From Tetrapisispora phaffii CBS 4417 (taxonomy: Eukaryota > Ascomycota > Saccharomycetes > Saccharomycetales > Saccharomycetaceae): 64,000 nt of DNA. The stretch lies in the NCBI RefSeq assembly GCF_000236905.1, contig NC_016525.1, positions 496,001 to 560,000 on the forward strand, given 5' to 3'. Shown here piece after piece: positions 29,091 to 39,864 of the stretch. The translations under genes and the position numbers were made by a program. The notes under the pieces are model-generated. The model saw only the letters and a list, made by a program, of their open reading frames with translations, searched no databases and had not been told where the DNA came from. Positions within the stretch are counted from its first letter, which is position 1; each line of letters starts with the position of its first letter.

Positions 29091-29941
29091 ATCGAAAATC
29101 GTGTGTAGTATATGAGTTTCTATATCTCGCTAAATGTAGCTTATTTACTCCAATAACAATAGTAAGAGACTAAGAGACAAGCAAACACGATGTAAAACGA
29201 TAAATACGCATATACATACATATACACATGTACTCTATTTCTTAAATGTATCTTTCAAAAATATTGTAATAAATAATAAGTTTATAATCTTACTGAACCA
29301 TGCATGTAATTTATTCAATGTTTAGTGTATATATTGCGAAAAGCTCTTAATCGTGTAACGGAACAAAAAAATATGATCACACATGATATTCAATAATCAA
29401 ATCTCATCATTGACCATCACACAAAATGAATGAGCTCGTCATTGTTGATCACGCGAACGCTCAGAGAAAGCTGCAGGCGCAGAAAGAAAATTTTTTTCCG
29501 TTTTATTCTCGTTTTGGCGGGTGGGGGCAGTTAGGCGGGAAACGCACCGGATGCGTGAAGAAATAGAGAAAGACATAAATTGTCACGTGCATATCACGTG
29601 ATTGTCACGTGATATGCACGTGCTGAGGTTATGCACAACGACACAAGAAGGCACATTGTGTCACAGAGGGGTGCGTGCCACCAGTATAGCACAATAGATT
29701 ATCGAATACGCTAAGTGGTTTGTTAAACTATATACATACATAGGCGTATAAATGGTGACAGGGGTCTCCTGCAGCTCAATTTTTGTGGGCACGTTACAGG
29801 CGTGTTTTTTGTGAGCAGTGACCTCGAAACTTACTTTCTGGGGACTTAGCAATGATTAATAACTTTTAAATTGATGGCGAGAAAAAAGATCAGAGAGGAA
29901 TTGTCGAGGCTTCAGTAAAGTGGCTTGACGTTGTAGGTCAC
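29091..29941. other. SRP1 promoter region, includes GC-rich stretch
   Basis: 851 bp. 29,440-29,650 is locally GC-richer (GGCGGGTGGGGGCAG and GGCGGGAAACGC at about 29,515-29,545) and contains the four-fold CACGTG array. Both flanking genes are on the minus strand, so this holds the SRP1 promoter and the 3' region of the GPI-protein gene. Confidence 0.6.
29584..29622. promoter_or_regulatory. Array of four CACGTG boxes in a perfect inverted repeat
   Basis: CACGTG begins at 29584, 29595, 29606 and 29617, so each box is exactly 11 bp from the next. The 18-bp arms CACGTGCATATCACGTGA and TCACGTGATATGCACGTG are exact reverse complements around a TTG centre. CACGTG is the core bound by yeast bHLH factors (Cbf1, Pho4, Tye7, Ino2/Ino4). 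The (A/G)TCACGTG form of the inner boxes fits Cbf1 best. Confidence 0.85.
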
Positions 29942-30295
29942 CTACAACAGTAACATGACTGCACCGGCAACAGCACCACCAACGGCGCCTAATTCTAGAT
30001 TGTTTACTGGACGGGCTGTAGCGCAGCCTGCGTTGGAGGAGGAACGAGCAGCAGCCGCAGAGGAACCGGAAGCAGCCGTGGAACTGGTGAAAGAAACCCA
30101 ACTGTTGTACATAGAACTCATCTCATTGGCAGTGTAGGAGGCATGTACCGAAAAAAACGAGGACATTTTAGAGTCTAATGAAGCTGCTGAGACAGAAGCG
30201 ACAGAAACAGAGGATTGTAAAGAAGCAGAATTCTCGGCAGCAGCAACCATGGATGTGATGGCGGCAATAATAATAGAAGATTGACTGAATTTCAT
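29942..30295 (-). CDS. Small Ser/Ala-rich GPI-type cell-wall protein at the YNL190W position
   Basis: 117 residues. A cleavable signal peptide is predicted at 1-20 (MKFSQSSIIIAAITSMVAAA). The middle is Ser/Ala/Val-rich, with a possible amphipathic stretch FFSVHASYTANEMSSMYNSW. The C-terminus has GPI-anchor form: NN followed by LELGAVGGAVAGAVMLLL with no charged residue after the glutamate. One cysteine precedes it. S. cerevisiae YNL190W, also a small wall protein, occupies the same place and orientation next to SRP1, but I cannot establish homology from such low-complexity sequence. Probable structural or hydrophilin-like wall component. Confidence 0.7.
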   Translation of the reverse strand: MKFSQSSIIIAAITSMVAAAENSASLQSSVSVASVSAASLDSKMSSFFSVHASYTANEMSSMYNSWVSFTSSTAASGSSAAAARSSSNAGCATARPVNNLELGAVGGAVAGAVMLLL

Positions 30296-31738
30296 TTTTT
30301 ATGGATATTTAGTTTATATGACCAGGTTCAAAGGCTGTATGTCCTGGTACTACTTGGCTTATGATGATACAATTGTAGTATATTAAAATCGGCAAAGAAA
30401 AATTTAACTGGTAGACCTATCCGCTATTTATATACATTTTCAGATTGCCAAACTCTTGACATTTTGGCACCCTGTCTTAGCCCATTCGAGCAAGAGCCAG
30501 TTTGTCTTATTTCAGGCATTTGCAAGCGATAAACAGTCGAAACCCTCTCGAGAACTGTTAGGTTAGTGAATTCCAGAATATTGCTAGTGAAACAATAGCA
30601 AATACGCCCATTAAACGCTTAAATGGATAGTAATTGCACCCAAATTTTAAACGAATACCTTTAATGTCAAAAATACTACCCACATATAAAGACAGATGTC
30701 TTGGTCCTGTCAAGTCTTCGCCTAGATTTTTAAATCTCATATTGTTGCACGTCATTACCCATCTACAAACATTAATTGTCAATCAGGCTCCCAATTACTT
30801 GTAGCCCCATACTTGGGAATTAAAAGTAGTAAACACGTACCCTCTCACCCACGCCTGCTAAGATATATGTCAAGATCTACTATGTCAAGCAATTCAATAG
30901 ACATCAAGAGTGAACTTGAAAAGTTAGGGCCATCTTATGCATTCAAATACATTACCAAAATATGTACCTATTTGGAGCTACTGTCAGCTACCGGTTGTCA
31001 AACTAGAGCTACTTGAAACGATACGACACGTTACATCGCCGCGGTCTGGTAGGAGCAGATATGGCCATAAATTTGAAAGGTGCAGAGGTTTCAAATTATA
31101 CATGGTGTATAATTTACAATCATACGTTACTCTGTGGAGCCTAACCCCCCTCTCTCAAAAGCCATAGTTTCTTGAGTAACCGATGGCGTTGCTAGAAGTA
31201 AATCTAACCTCTCAGTATGCAATGACTGTTAAGGCGCAAGATAAAAACACCTTCGGGGTTCAAGATATTTGCAAACTGCACCCCGTAATAAAAAAAGATA
31301 TACAAAATACAGACCATGTTAAATATATCCATCAACAACTCAAAGGTGGATTGTAAGAACAAATCCTGTCTGGATAATGATTAACAACCAACTATCGCTC
31401 AAACTAATATCATCTAGAATTCAGAATATATGATGTAACACTAAATCAAGATTCTCCCTCTTTCTAATAAATGGTTCTTGATAATTTTATTGGGTTTATT
31501 AGAATATAAAATTATAAAAAGTACTTCTATGTTGATTAATTATTATAATTAAATTACGGTTTATAAAAAAGTATAAGAACTGTTATTATTAATTAATGTA
31601 AAAATTTTGGTTGTCACAAATTGAGACGTATGTTTTCTTGAACTTAAATAAAAGTTTCCTTGAAGACCGGAAATGTCCAATATTTAAAGAATTTAAGTAT
31701 TCGTTGTTTTTTATCTCATAAAAACTAGGTAAATGTAT
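30296..31738. other. Long intergenic region between the GPI-protein gene and the MARVEL gene
   Basis: 1.44 kb, the probable promoter of the small GPI protein. Short open frames at 30,558-31,167 have no similarity and are treated as chance. No transposon ends or RNA genes are recognised. Confidence 0.55.
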
Positions 31739-32623
31739 CTATACATTTGGTTGGTTCACAGTAGTTCCACCTGATGCTGCCCTATGGGCTGCATTGGCAG
31801 CGTCTATGCCAGTGTTCTTCTCTTGAATAAAAGCATCATTGGATGAAGCGCCGGTTGAGAATGTGTGTTGATCAGCAGTTGTCACAGGTACATTGTTGCC
31901 AACTTGATTAGTTGCAACACCGTCTTCGGCTACTCTTTGTTCCGTACCTGCCTGTGGGACGCCAGCACCTGTCTCATAAGCGTACGTTTTCTCAATTGGT
32001 TCCGATAAGGTCAGAGCACTAGAACGATGGACCTTTGAATTCATAGAAGAACCAGTTTTAAATAATCCTGCTCCTCCGTAGTTTCTACCAACAGGAACAA
32101 CAATATTGACGATTACTAGAATTAAGCTAATAATAAACAAAACAGCGGCCAAACCAGCAAAGGCGACGGATGTCTTAATAGAGTTACAGGCACGGCCGCT
32201 ACTTTGATTACCGTATTGACCTGTAAATTCATTGTAAGTGCCACCTGACATTCCATAATCACCCATAGATCCATAATTAGGATTGTACGTAGACGATTGT
32301 TTATTGCTACAGCCATTCTTACCAACTGAATCGGCAATTACTATGAAAGCAGAAATCCATAAGCCTGCCATTATGAATTCTCCAATCAATAGTAGCCCTG
32401 CCATAACTAAACCAGGAGTCACCAATGAGCCTATGATAACGGCAAGCAAAATAAAAAACCGAGATAACACCAACAGCCAACCCGTAGTTAATTTTTTACT
32501 TCCATGGAATCCAAACTCATGAATTGCGAATGATAAAAGTGACATTACAATAACAGATGCAGCAAATTCGCAGAGTCTCAACCCAGTCAAGGGAAGAGTT
32601 CTCGTTACAAAGCTCGATACCAT
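31739..32623 (-). CDS. MARVEL-domain four-span membrane protein, YDL218W-like
   Basis: 294 residues from the ATG at 32623; the longer frame needs a TTG start and is not preferred. Four hydrophobic spans in MARVEL layout are seen after RTLPLTGLRL: LCEFAASVIVMSLLSFAI, FILLAVIIGSLVTPGLVM, LLLIGEFIMAGLWISAFIVI and VAFAGLAAVLFIISLILVIV. A Tyr/Gly/Asn-rich loop lies between spans 3 and 4, and a soluble tail of about 110 residues follows. In S. cerevisiae YDL218W is an uncharacterised protein of similar size between TIM22 and DTD1, and here the gene lies near DTD1 in matching orientation. Eisosome or plasma-membrane location is inferred from MARVEL relatives such as Nce102. A SUR7-family identity (YNL194C/FMP45) was considered but fits orientation less well. 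Confidence 0.7.
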   Translation of the reverse strand: MVSSFVTRTLPLTGLRLCEFAASVIVMSLLSFAIHEFGFHGSKKLTTGWLLVLSRFFILLAVIIGSLVTPGLVMAGLLLIGEFIMAGLWISAFIVIADSVGKNGCSNKQSSTYNPNYGSMGDYGMSGGTYNEFTGQYGNQSSGRACNSIKTSVAFAGLAAVLFIISLILVIVNIVVPVGRNYGGAGLFKTGSSMNSKVHRSSALTLSEPIEKTYAYETGAGVPQAGTEQRVAEDGVATNQVGNNVPVTTADQHTFSTGASSNDAFIQEKNTGIDAANAAHRAASGGTTVNQPNV

Positions 32624-33277
32624 TGTTGTTTTAAATACTCTCACGTAATCAATGATTATTTTTATTGAACTCAAGTAAAATTTCTTGTCTCACACAAATG
32701 TCCCAGACTTCGAAATATTCTTATTGTAAAAGTTGTCAAAAAAATAATAAAGGCAGTACACTTACATTTCTATAATTGGGACTTTTATTATATTTCGATA
32801 CAGAATTGTAACCTCTATTTATATCATTTAATGTCAGACCACAAATTAATCAATTACGCTGTTTATTGGATTCAGTTCTTCTATTAAATTCCATGATCCC
32901 TAAATTAAGGTAATAACTATATCATCTATAAAACCAACAATAATCCGATTTTTTCAATTATAATTGACACTATGATGGGATTTTATCCTTAGTTGATTAC
33001 AGCTAATAACATAAACCTCAATTGACAATTTCTTTTATTTATTTAATATATTTATCCTGTCATACTTACCGATAACTTTTCACATAGTGATGGATATAGC
33101 CGTGTTGAAAATTAGGCTCGGAAGAACCTTACATATGGTAAATATCATTAATTGAAAAAAGGAATGAATAATAATTATTTTACTGTTGGGGTTACAATGT
33201 AATATTGTTTTATTGTTGAGGTTACAATATAATGTTACTTTAATTCATTATATAATAAATTTAATGATAAATATTAT
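32624..33277. other. Intergenic: MARVEL gene promoter and DUG3 3' region
   Basis: 654 bp, AT-rich. It contains a short direct repeat of GTTG(G/A)GGTTACAAT(G/A)TAAT type at about 33,185-33,235. No gene or clear regulatory site is supported. Confidence 0.55.
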
Positions 33278-34351
33278 TCATGCTAGGCGAATATTTGTCG
33301 ATAATGGTCTTGAACGGCCTTCTCTTTCCAATGGAGGGACATTCTTCTCGACACTTTTTGAGAGTGGAATTGATCCCATAAGACCTTTACTTTCTGCAAG
33401 AGTAGCGTTTCTGATATATTGAGGATCCTCTTGATAATACTCATCAATGATTGGGTGCAGTAAAATTGTTTGTTTTTTAATTGTCAATGTACTATTTGTA
33501 GGCACTGCAGTCCAATCGCCTCTCTCAAAAGTTAATGGCTCAGAGGCAACCATAATAACATCTTGATTTCTATCTAACCTTTCCATCCTGTATTCTCCAG
33601 GGGAAACCTCTACGAAACTTGATCCACAACTGAAATGTAAGGAAGCTGCTTCATCAACTTTTGATGTAATATATCGTGAAACAACGACAGTTGAGCCATC
33701 CGTAACGGCAAAATTTAATAAAGATGGTTCAACCTTTATTTCATCCGTATTCATAATTTTTGTCCAATCTTTTATATATTCTATAGTCTTCAACAATGCT
33801 TGTCTTAATATAGTATGACCAAATTGACCTTCTTTATCTTTTGGATTGGCTCCTAATTTTTCTAATGTATCTAGAAACAGTGCAAAAGCACATTCTGAGT
33901 CGGTACTACCTTGTAGAAAATTTAAATAATCATCATCAATATGATTTAATAATTTCCTTTTAATTTTTTGGAAATTAGATATTCCACCATTATGCATAAA
34001 ACATAAATTGTGATAAGTGAATGGATGACAATTTGTCTCTGATAAAACACCATATGTAGAAGCACGGACATGAGCAAATATTAAGTCTGATTTTGTTTTT
34101 TCTGCTAATGTGGACAAATTTTGATTATTCCAAGCTGGAGTAATAGCTTTAAAAATGCATGGTCCATCTTTGTCTAATTCTACATCTAATGGATAATATG
34201 CAACACCAAAACCGTCCCCATTCATGGGACGCCTTCTATCTAAACGTAATCGACTGTCGTATGACTGATTTATAATTGAATGAGCTGGCCTCGTAAGTAG
34301 ATGGGATAGCCGTATTGGTTCCTTCCCTTTAAAGATCAAAAATCTACACAT
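33278..34351 (-). CDS. DUG3: Glutathione-degradation glutamine amidotransferase Dug3
   Basis: 357 residues, the same length as S. cerevisiae Dug3. It begins MCRFLIFKG, so Cys2 becomes the N-terminal nucleophile of a class II glutamine amidotransferase after Met removal. Supporting motifs are NGDGFGVAYYP, FAHVRASTYG, NCHPFTYHNLCFMHNG and the later GSTDSECAFALFL. With Dug2 it forms the complex that cleaves the gamma-glutamyl bond of glutathione in an alternative, gamma-glutamyl-transpeptidase-independent pathway. The position next to DTD1 and CHS1 combines the IV and XIV sister regions. Confidence 0.96.
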   Translation of the reverse strand: MCRFLIFKGKEPIRLSHLLTRPAHSIINQSYDSRLRLDRRRPMNGDGFGVAYYPLDVELDKDGPCIFKAITPAWNNQNLSTLAEKTKSDLIFAHVRASTYGVLSETNCHPFTYHNLCFMHNGGISNFQKIKRKLLNHIDDDYLNFLQGSTDSECAFALFLDTLEKLGANPKDKEGQFGHTILRQALLKTIEYIKDWTKIMNTDEIKVEPSLLNFAVTDGSTVVVSRYITSKVDEAASLHFSCGSSFVEVSPGEYRMERLDRNQDVIMVASEPLTFERGDWTAVPTNSTLTIKKQTILLHPIIDEYYQEDPQYIRNATLAESKGLMGSIPLSKSVEKNVPPLEREGRSRPLSTNIRLA

Positions 34352-34754
34352 CTTATATTTACTAATCCTAACAGGTTTTTATGTTAGTTGGCTGTTTCGA
34401 ACTACAAACGTAACTACATAATCTGATAAAGACTTAACGTGAGTGTTGGAAACTTTACTCTTATGTCAATATATATATAATAATTAGAGACTATTATAAA
34501 TATGATGATGATGATGACTATTTTAATAACTCTATTAGAAAGGAACCACAGTTGGGTAAGTCATGTGACCAAATATATATACATAAATATCAAGGGCATC
34601 GCCAAAGAGATAACAGTTATATATAAGTATGTGCATTAATACTGCTTCAAATGTCTAATATATATTAACGGTACTATCCATTAAATAATATCACAACACT
34701 ACGATTCTACACCAGCAACTGTATCAATTAATTATCTGACCTATTGAGGTTTTT
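34352..34754. other. Intergenic: DUG3 promoter and DTD1 3' region
   Basis: 403 bp with a short ATGATG run at about 34,502-34,517 and TA-rich stretches. No gene is seen. Confidence 0.55.
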
Positions 34755-35325
34755 CTATGTACTAACATTAGAGTCTAACAGTATTGTCACTGGACCTTCA
34801 TTCGTTAATGAACAACTCATCATTGCACCAAATTGGCCATCTTGTACTTTCGATTCCCCTAGGTCACTTTTCAATAAATTAAGAAAGTTGTCGTACATTT
34901 CTTTAGAAATATGCCCTTTTTGAGCCATATGGAAATCTGGCTTGGTTCCTTTTTTTGTTCTTGCTAATAGAGTAAACTGAGAAATAGATAAGATCTCGCC
35001 ATTTACTTCTTTTATATTTTTTTTCCATCCTGCACCTTCTTCATCTTCGAATAATCTCAAATTTAACACTTTCTTTGATAACTTTTCAATGTCTTGGGTT
35101 GTATCTTCGGTAGAGATACCAACCAATAACATATATCCATGTTTTATACTGCTTATAGGGTATATTGTCGAAGCAATCGTAATTAGTTAATAATTGTTAA
35201 ATAGTGAGATAGGATCCCTCACAATTGAGTGGACTGATTAACGAGTGCTACTATACATACCTTGAAATTACTTGTTTTTCGACAACAACAGAAGCCTGAC
35301 TAACTTTTTGAATGACTACTTTCAT
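34755..35325 (-). CDS. DTD1: D-aminoacyl-tRNA deacylase, two exons
   Basis: 152 residues after splicing (S. cerevisiae about 150). Exon 1 (complement 35261-35325, 65 nt) encodes MKVVIQKVSQASVVVEKQVIS. Exon 2 (complement 34755-35148) continues SIKHGYMLLVGIS. The exon-2 frame alone would begin at MLLVGIS and lack the conserved N-terminal strand. The intron starts GTATGT, has a branch-like TATTAAC (35186-35192) and ends CAG. The enzyme removes D-amino acids (and Gly mischarges) from tRNA. Key motifs are SQFTLLARTKKGTKPDFH with the catalytic-core residues, and GAMMSCSLTNEGPVTI. S. cerevisiae DTD1 also has a 5' intron, so gene structure is conserved. Confidence 0.95.
35149..35260 (-). other. DTD1: DTD1 spliceosomal intron with NAGNAG acceptor
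   Basis: 112-nt intron: 5' splice site GTATGT (complement of 35255-35260), branch site TATTAAC (one mismatch from TACTAAC), 37 nt to the acceptor. The 3' end reads AAGCAG. Using CAG gives VISSIKHGY, identical to the form I recall for yeast; using the upstream AAG would insert one serine. Confidence 0.88.
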
Positions 35326-35712
35326 AGCTAATAAATTGAGATTACTGTATATGATTAATTGGTGACAGACTAGTTATATCGACTGTAAAAAATGTATTAA
35401 GTGATTTAGATATTTATGGTTTACAATTATAAATCTTGATTCTGTCGAGATCATGATATGCTAAATATATAAAGCTTTGAGCTAGAATTTCAATTCCCGC
35501 CAAAATTCGAAAACGATACTGTGCTGAAACTAGAATCTGATGTCTTGACTATGTAAAAACTTAGGAACACGTCAAATATACTCAAAAACAGGTAATTATA
35601 TAAATGGATGAGTAATTTAAATGTAAGGTAAATAATAAATGCAGATATATATTTATATGTATTCGTGTAAACTTTAAAAATATGTAATAATCATGTATAG
35701 TATTATTCTGCT
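35326..35712. other. Intergenic: DTD1 promoter and CHS1 3' region
   Basis: 387 bp, AT-rich, no gene or distinct motif. Confidence 0.55.
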
Positions 35713-38700
35713 TTAATTATGGGTATGGAAAGATTTATTAATAACTCTCATTATCATATACCAGGAGCATCCAATAAAACGGATAAACGCAGTTAACGCA
35801 ACTAACCATAGAATAACAGTTAAGTAGTACGTAGCATTGACAGGTAGAATTGCACTTTCTATAATAGGGGAATCGTTTGATGAAGTTGAGCCTACATTTT
35901 TGTGTAAAGTTAAGTAATCATCGATACCACCTGTTAATAAGACAGCCGCGATAACACCAAAGTTAGTTAAGACCCAGAATATAATAACCATGGATCTTAT
36001 ATTAGCGTAATAACCCGTTTTCTTTTCACTGAAAGGCACTTCTTGTTTTGCTTCTTCAGGATCCTCTGGAGCTTTAAGAATTCCTAAATATCTATTGTAA
36101 TTTGACTGAATTTCTTGACTTGATACCAAAATCTCCATCTTGAATGTACCATCTTCATGAGTTGTAATTTTGCCCAGCTGTTTAGAAACAGCACCCTTTG
36201 TTCCCCAAGATAAATCATGGACATTGCAAAATGCATAAATGTTCAAAACATTAATATATGAAGGGCTTAGCAGTAAATACTGCAAAAAACTTGTAAACAT
36301 ATGCCATGGCTGTAGGTATATTATTGAACTGATGAAATAAAGGACATACGTGGATAATAAAGAAATTAAGACATCTCTAAATGTTCGAGTGGATATTAGA
36401 CCCTTAAAAGTGATAATACTTTCGTCCAATATATTTTCAAAAGCTTTAACACTCAAGAAAATACTACAGAATAACATGTAAATCATGAGAACAGCAAAAA
36501 ATATGCAAGTGATGACATAAAATACTTCAGTACTCTGTGGTTTATTACCCAATGATAAAATGAATGTGGATAAAACACATATACCATATAACCAGAAAAA
36601 AATAACAGATAAAATGTTAAAAGCTGAATGATAAGTAACAGCGATGGATAGTGTCAGAATACGGAAAACTAAAAAGAAGGAACTTAAAGAAAACCATGAC
36701 ATAATTGTGTTAAATAGCAAATACATGAATTCAATTGATAACATGACTTTTCTAATCACTGAATGACCACTAGTCCATATTCTATGGAAATGGCAAAGTG
36801 AATATACACTTGAAAAAAATGAACCATTTAACCAACGTCTTCTTTGCAAAATAAATTCAGGCACACGAGTTGGTACATCCGTGGAAGCATATGAGCTTCG
36901 ACTATATTTTAAAATCCAATTACATTCTTTTTTTGTAACAATTTCAAAACACAAAATACGATCTTCAGCTAAATACATATTAGATGAAAAAAAATTTAAT
37001 TTGTCAACTTCAGATTCCATAGTTTCACCGTAAAAGTATTTAATCAATGGCTCCCCCTCGAGTGCTGTCAATCTATATGCTGAAAATGCACCAGGTAATA
37101 CCGAAATAAATCCAAAATTTGATTCAGTTGTTTTATCTAAAATATTGGACATTTTGTATTCAAAATTCTGCGATGCAACCAGTGGATTGATCAAATTTTT
37201 ACCTAAATGACCTATTTCGGCCTTAATCTCACCACATGCACCACCAACTTGTGTGTTCTTGAATTCAGTCCATAACTCGTAAATTGAATCATGACCAGGC
37301 ATAGTACCAGCATCTAATAGGGTGACAATATTTGGAGATATCAATTTTGCAAAACCTTCAAATGCCCATCTATGTGAGTTAATTTTCTTCTGATTTTGTT
37401 CCTTTAAACAAAACAGTAATTGAATTGGGACCGTTGATTGATCGCAAACAATTTCTAAATCATCCTCTGTTACACTCTTAATATTCATCATGGTACTATG
37501 TTCATACAAATGCATTTTTACTTTCTTACCATTCACTTCATCTTTGGCAAACCCATCTTGGTAACATCCTAAGGTACTCATTAAAGCCATAGATTTTTGG
37601 TCAATCTTTGCTCTACCGTCTGAAACAACACAAACAACGATCTTTTTCCATGCGTCTTGACCCCAGGTACTTGAATGTTTCTTCTTTACCATATGCCTGA
37701 TATTATCCATGACACCTTTTAATGTTCGGCCCAATAATATATGGTTCTCGTTATACATGGTTATGACAATCATCAATTCTGTCTGCCTAGGGACCTCATA
37801 CTGCAATTGCCTTGTAGTGAAATTATTCTCGAATAGTTTATTAGGTTCACAGGTAATGGCCTGGTACCTCATGAACTTAAATTCGTTTGATAATTTGCTG
37901 TCACCACCTACAGCAATAGAGTATTTGCCCAACAATGATTTGCTAATAGGGGAATCGAAAATAAAGTTACCCATTAACAATTTGAATTTTTTTATGACCG
38001 TTGTATTTCTTCTTACTAACTTATTTGTGCTAGCAGGATCATTGTTGACTAGGTTATCTCTTGATGTAGCATCCTCAAAATTCATGGATAAAGGATTTAT
38101 GTGGTCATCTCCAAAATTTGAATTAGAGGAATTAGATTCGAGTCTATTAACATGCAAATATGCTGATTCCTTTTTCAAAACATTTTCATCATCCATATCT
38201 TCAGCTGAACTATATTCACCCAAATTGACATGGGAATACCTATTTGGAATATCCGCCACATCACCATCATTGATATTTTGACTTTTATAAGGTGACAAAT
38301 AGCTTTCATTTTGCTCGCTATTTGTAAATGAAACATTCGAAGAATATGGGTTAACCATTTCACCATCATTACCTAAATAAGTACAAATCTGATAATCACT
38401 ACCGTTATGATCGATATAAAATTGTTCTGGATCATCATCAAAAACAACTTTGGTAGGACCATTGTTGCCGTTCATATTATTGTTAGCATCATAAGGGTAT
38501 TGGTTTATGTTGCTTTGTGGGTAATCATATTGCTGATCATAGTTAAAAATTGGTCTTGTTTCATTTTGTTGTGCATAGTCATCTATTATTGATACATTAT
38601 CCTGTGAACTATTTCGTCTTAGAAATGTGGGAGCAGTGTTATTCAAGTGATGTGTATTATCACCAGAATTTGTATTGTTATATTGGTGGTAATATAGTTC

Positions 38701-39003
38701 GTCATTAAAATTATCCATTTCTATATTCTGATAAGTTTGTGGACTTTGAGGTATCACTTCAGAGTTTTTAATTATATTTATTGATGGTATACGATTTGGA
38801 AGCGCATAATTATTATTTGTATGCAATGGTGTGCCTGTAGCGATGGAGACATTATTACTTGAGTTTGAAGCTTCGGTATTATCAACAAATACATTATGCG
38901 GTTGATTTATTGGATCTGTATTATGGACTATTGGCCTAACGTTAATGAAAGAATTATATGCTTGAGTATCTGTCCTGCCAACACCGGGGCTACCATTATT
39001 ACT

Positions 39004-39037
<34 letters not shown>

Positions 39038-39228
39038 GTTAGGAACACCTCTGGTGGAGCAGGTCTATTTGAAATTATTCTAGTGAAATTTCTTGTTTCA
39101 CCATTATTATAGTTGCGTGCATCGTTAGAATTTTGATTGTAAAGATTTTGCTGATTATCGTTATAGCTCATATCATGATCTTCATACTCTCCATAGTTGT
39201 TTCCATTGAAATCATTATTGTTGCTCAT
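35713..39228 (-). CDS. CHS1: Chitin synthase 1
   Basis: 1,171 residues (S. cerevisiae Chs1 about 1,131). The first 400 residues are Asn-rich and disordered, with a TTA/TAT-encoded asparagine run at about 39,003-39,036. The catalytic GT2 domain follows: MYNENHILLGRTLKGVMDNI, VVCVVSDGRAKID, TLLDAGTMPGHDSIYELW and the acidic motif AEDRILCFE. The class signature is QRRRWLNGSFF. The C-terminal third has about seven membrane spans. The sequence is that of class I/II plasma-membrane chitin synthase, which repairs the bud scar at cytokinesis. It is the last gene of block A; its expected next neighbours in the ancestral order do not follow. Confidence 0.95.
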
Positions 39229-39864
39229 TCGAGATAAATGCAGTACGTTCTAGCTTTAACTGCAATGTCGTATCCTACTGTCAAACAAAGAAACAGAACC
39301 TTTTCAAAAATTTTATCTGTATTCAATTATACAATGTACCTGTATATATATATATGTTAGGAACAAATATTGACATAAATTATTTATGTAATTAAAAGAG
39401 TATGTTTTATCTAAATATAGTAACAAAAACTAATTAGGAATTATCTACAAATTTGATGAGATTTGATCTTCAACGCGTTTCAGTATTGTTCCAATTCACT
39501 CCAAAAAAAGAAAACGCGTATTTTTTTCAATTTCCCACGGACATTTCTACGTCAAGAAAAATTTGGCTGAAAATATTTTATAATTAAGCAAATGAGCCAG
39601 CGATGGATGACATTTGGGCCATGTTTAATTACCGTATTTGGTAAGTTACCTGATTAGGTTGATTTACCATTTCGAGATTATAGGTTGGTATTTTGTGGAA
39701 ACCGGGATGACACAAATGTTGAAATTGTGACAGTGACTTTAATAATAATAATAATATTATTATTATGCTTTTTTGTTATTTTAAAGATAATGGAATGCAC
39801 TAATATATTTATATATTGAACAAACAAAAATAAAAATAAAAATAAAAAAAACATAGGTAACTAT
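39229..39864. other. CHS1 promoter / CDC5 3' region; synteny junction of blocks A and B
   Basis: 636 bp. Two ACGCG cores (about 39,473 and 39,514) resemble MCB/SCB-like cell-cycle motifs upstream of CHS1. A palindromic ATA/TAT repeat lies at about 39,742-39,766 and AAAAAT repeats at about 39,825-39,850. I find no CDEI-CDEII-CDEIII centromere structure, although CDC5 is the centromere-adjacent gene in S. cerevisiae. Confidence 0.5.

Noticed and set aside
30558..31167. Open frames of 67-76 codons between the GPI gene and the MARVEL gene
   Set aside because: Overlapping, unrelated to known proteins, and without supporting context.
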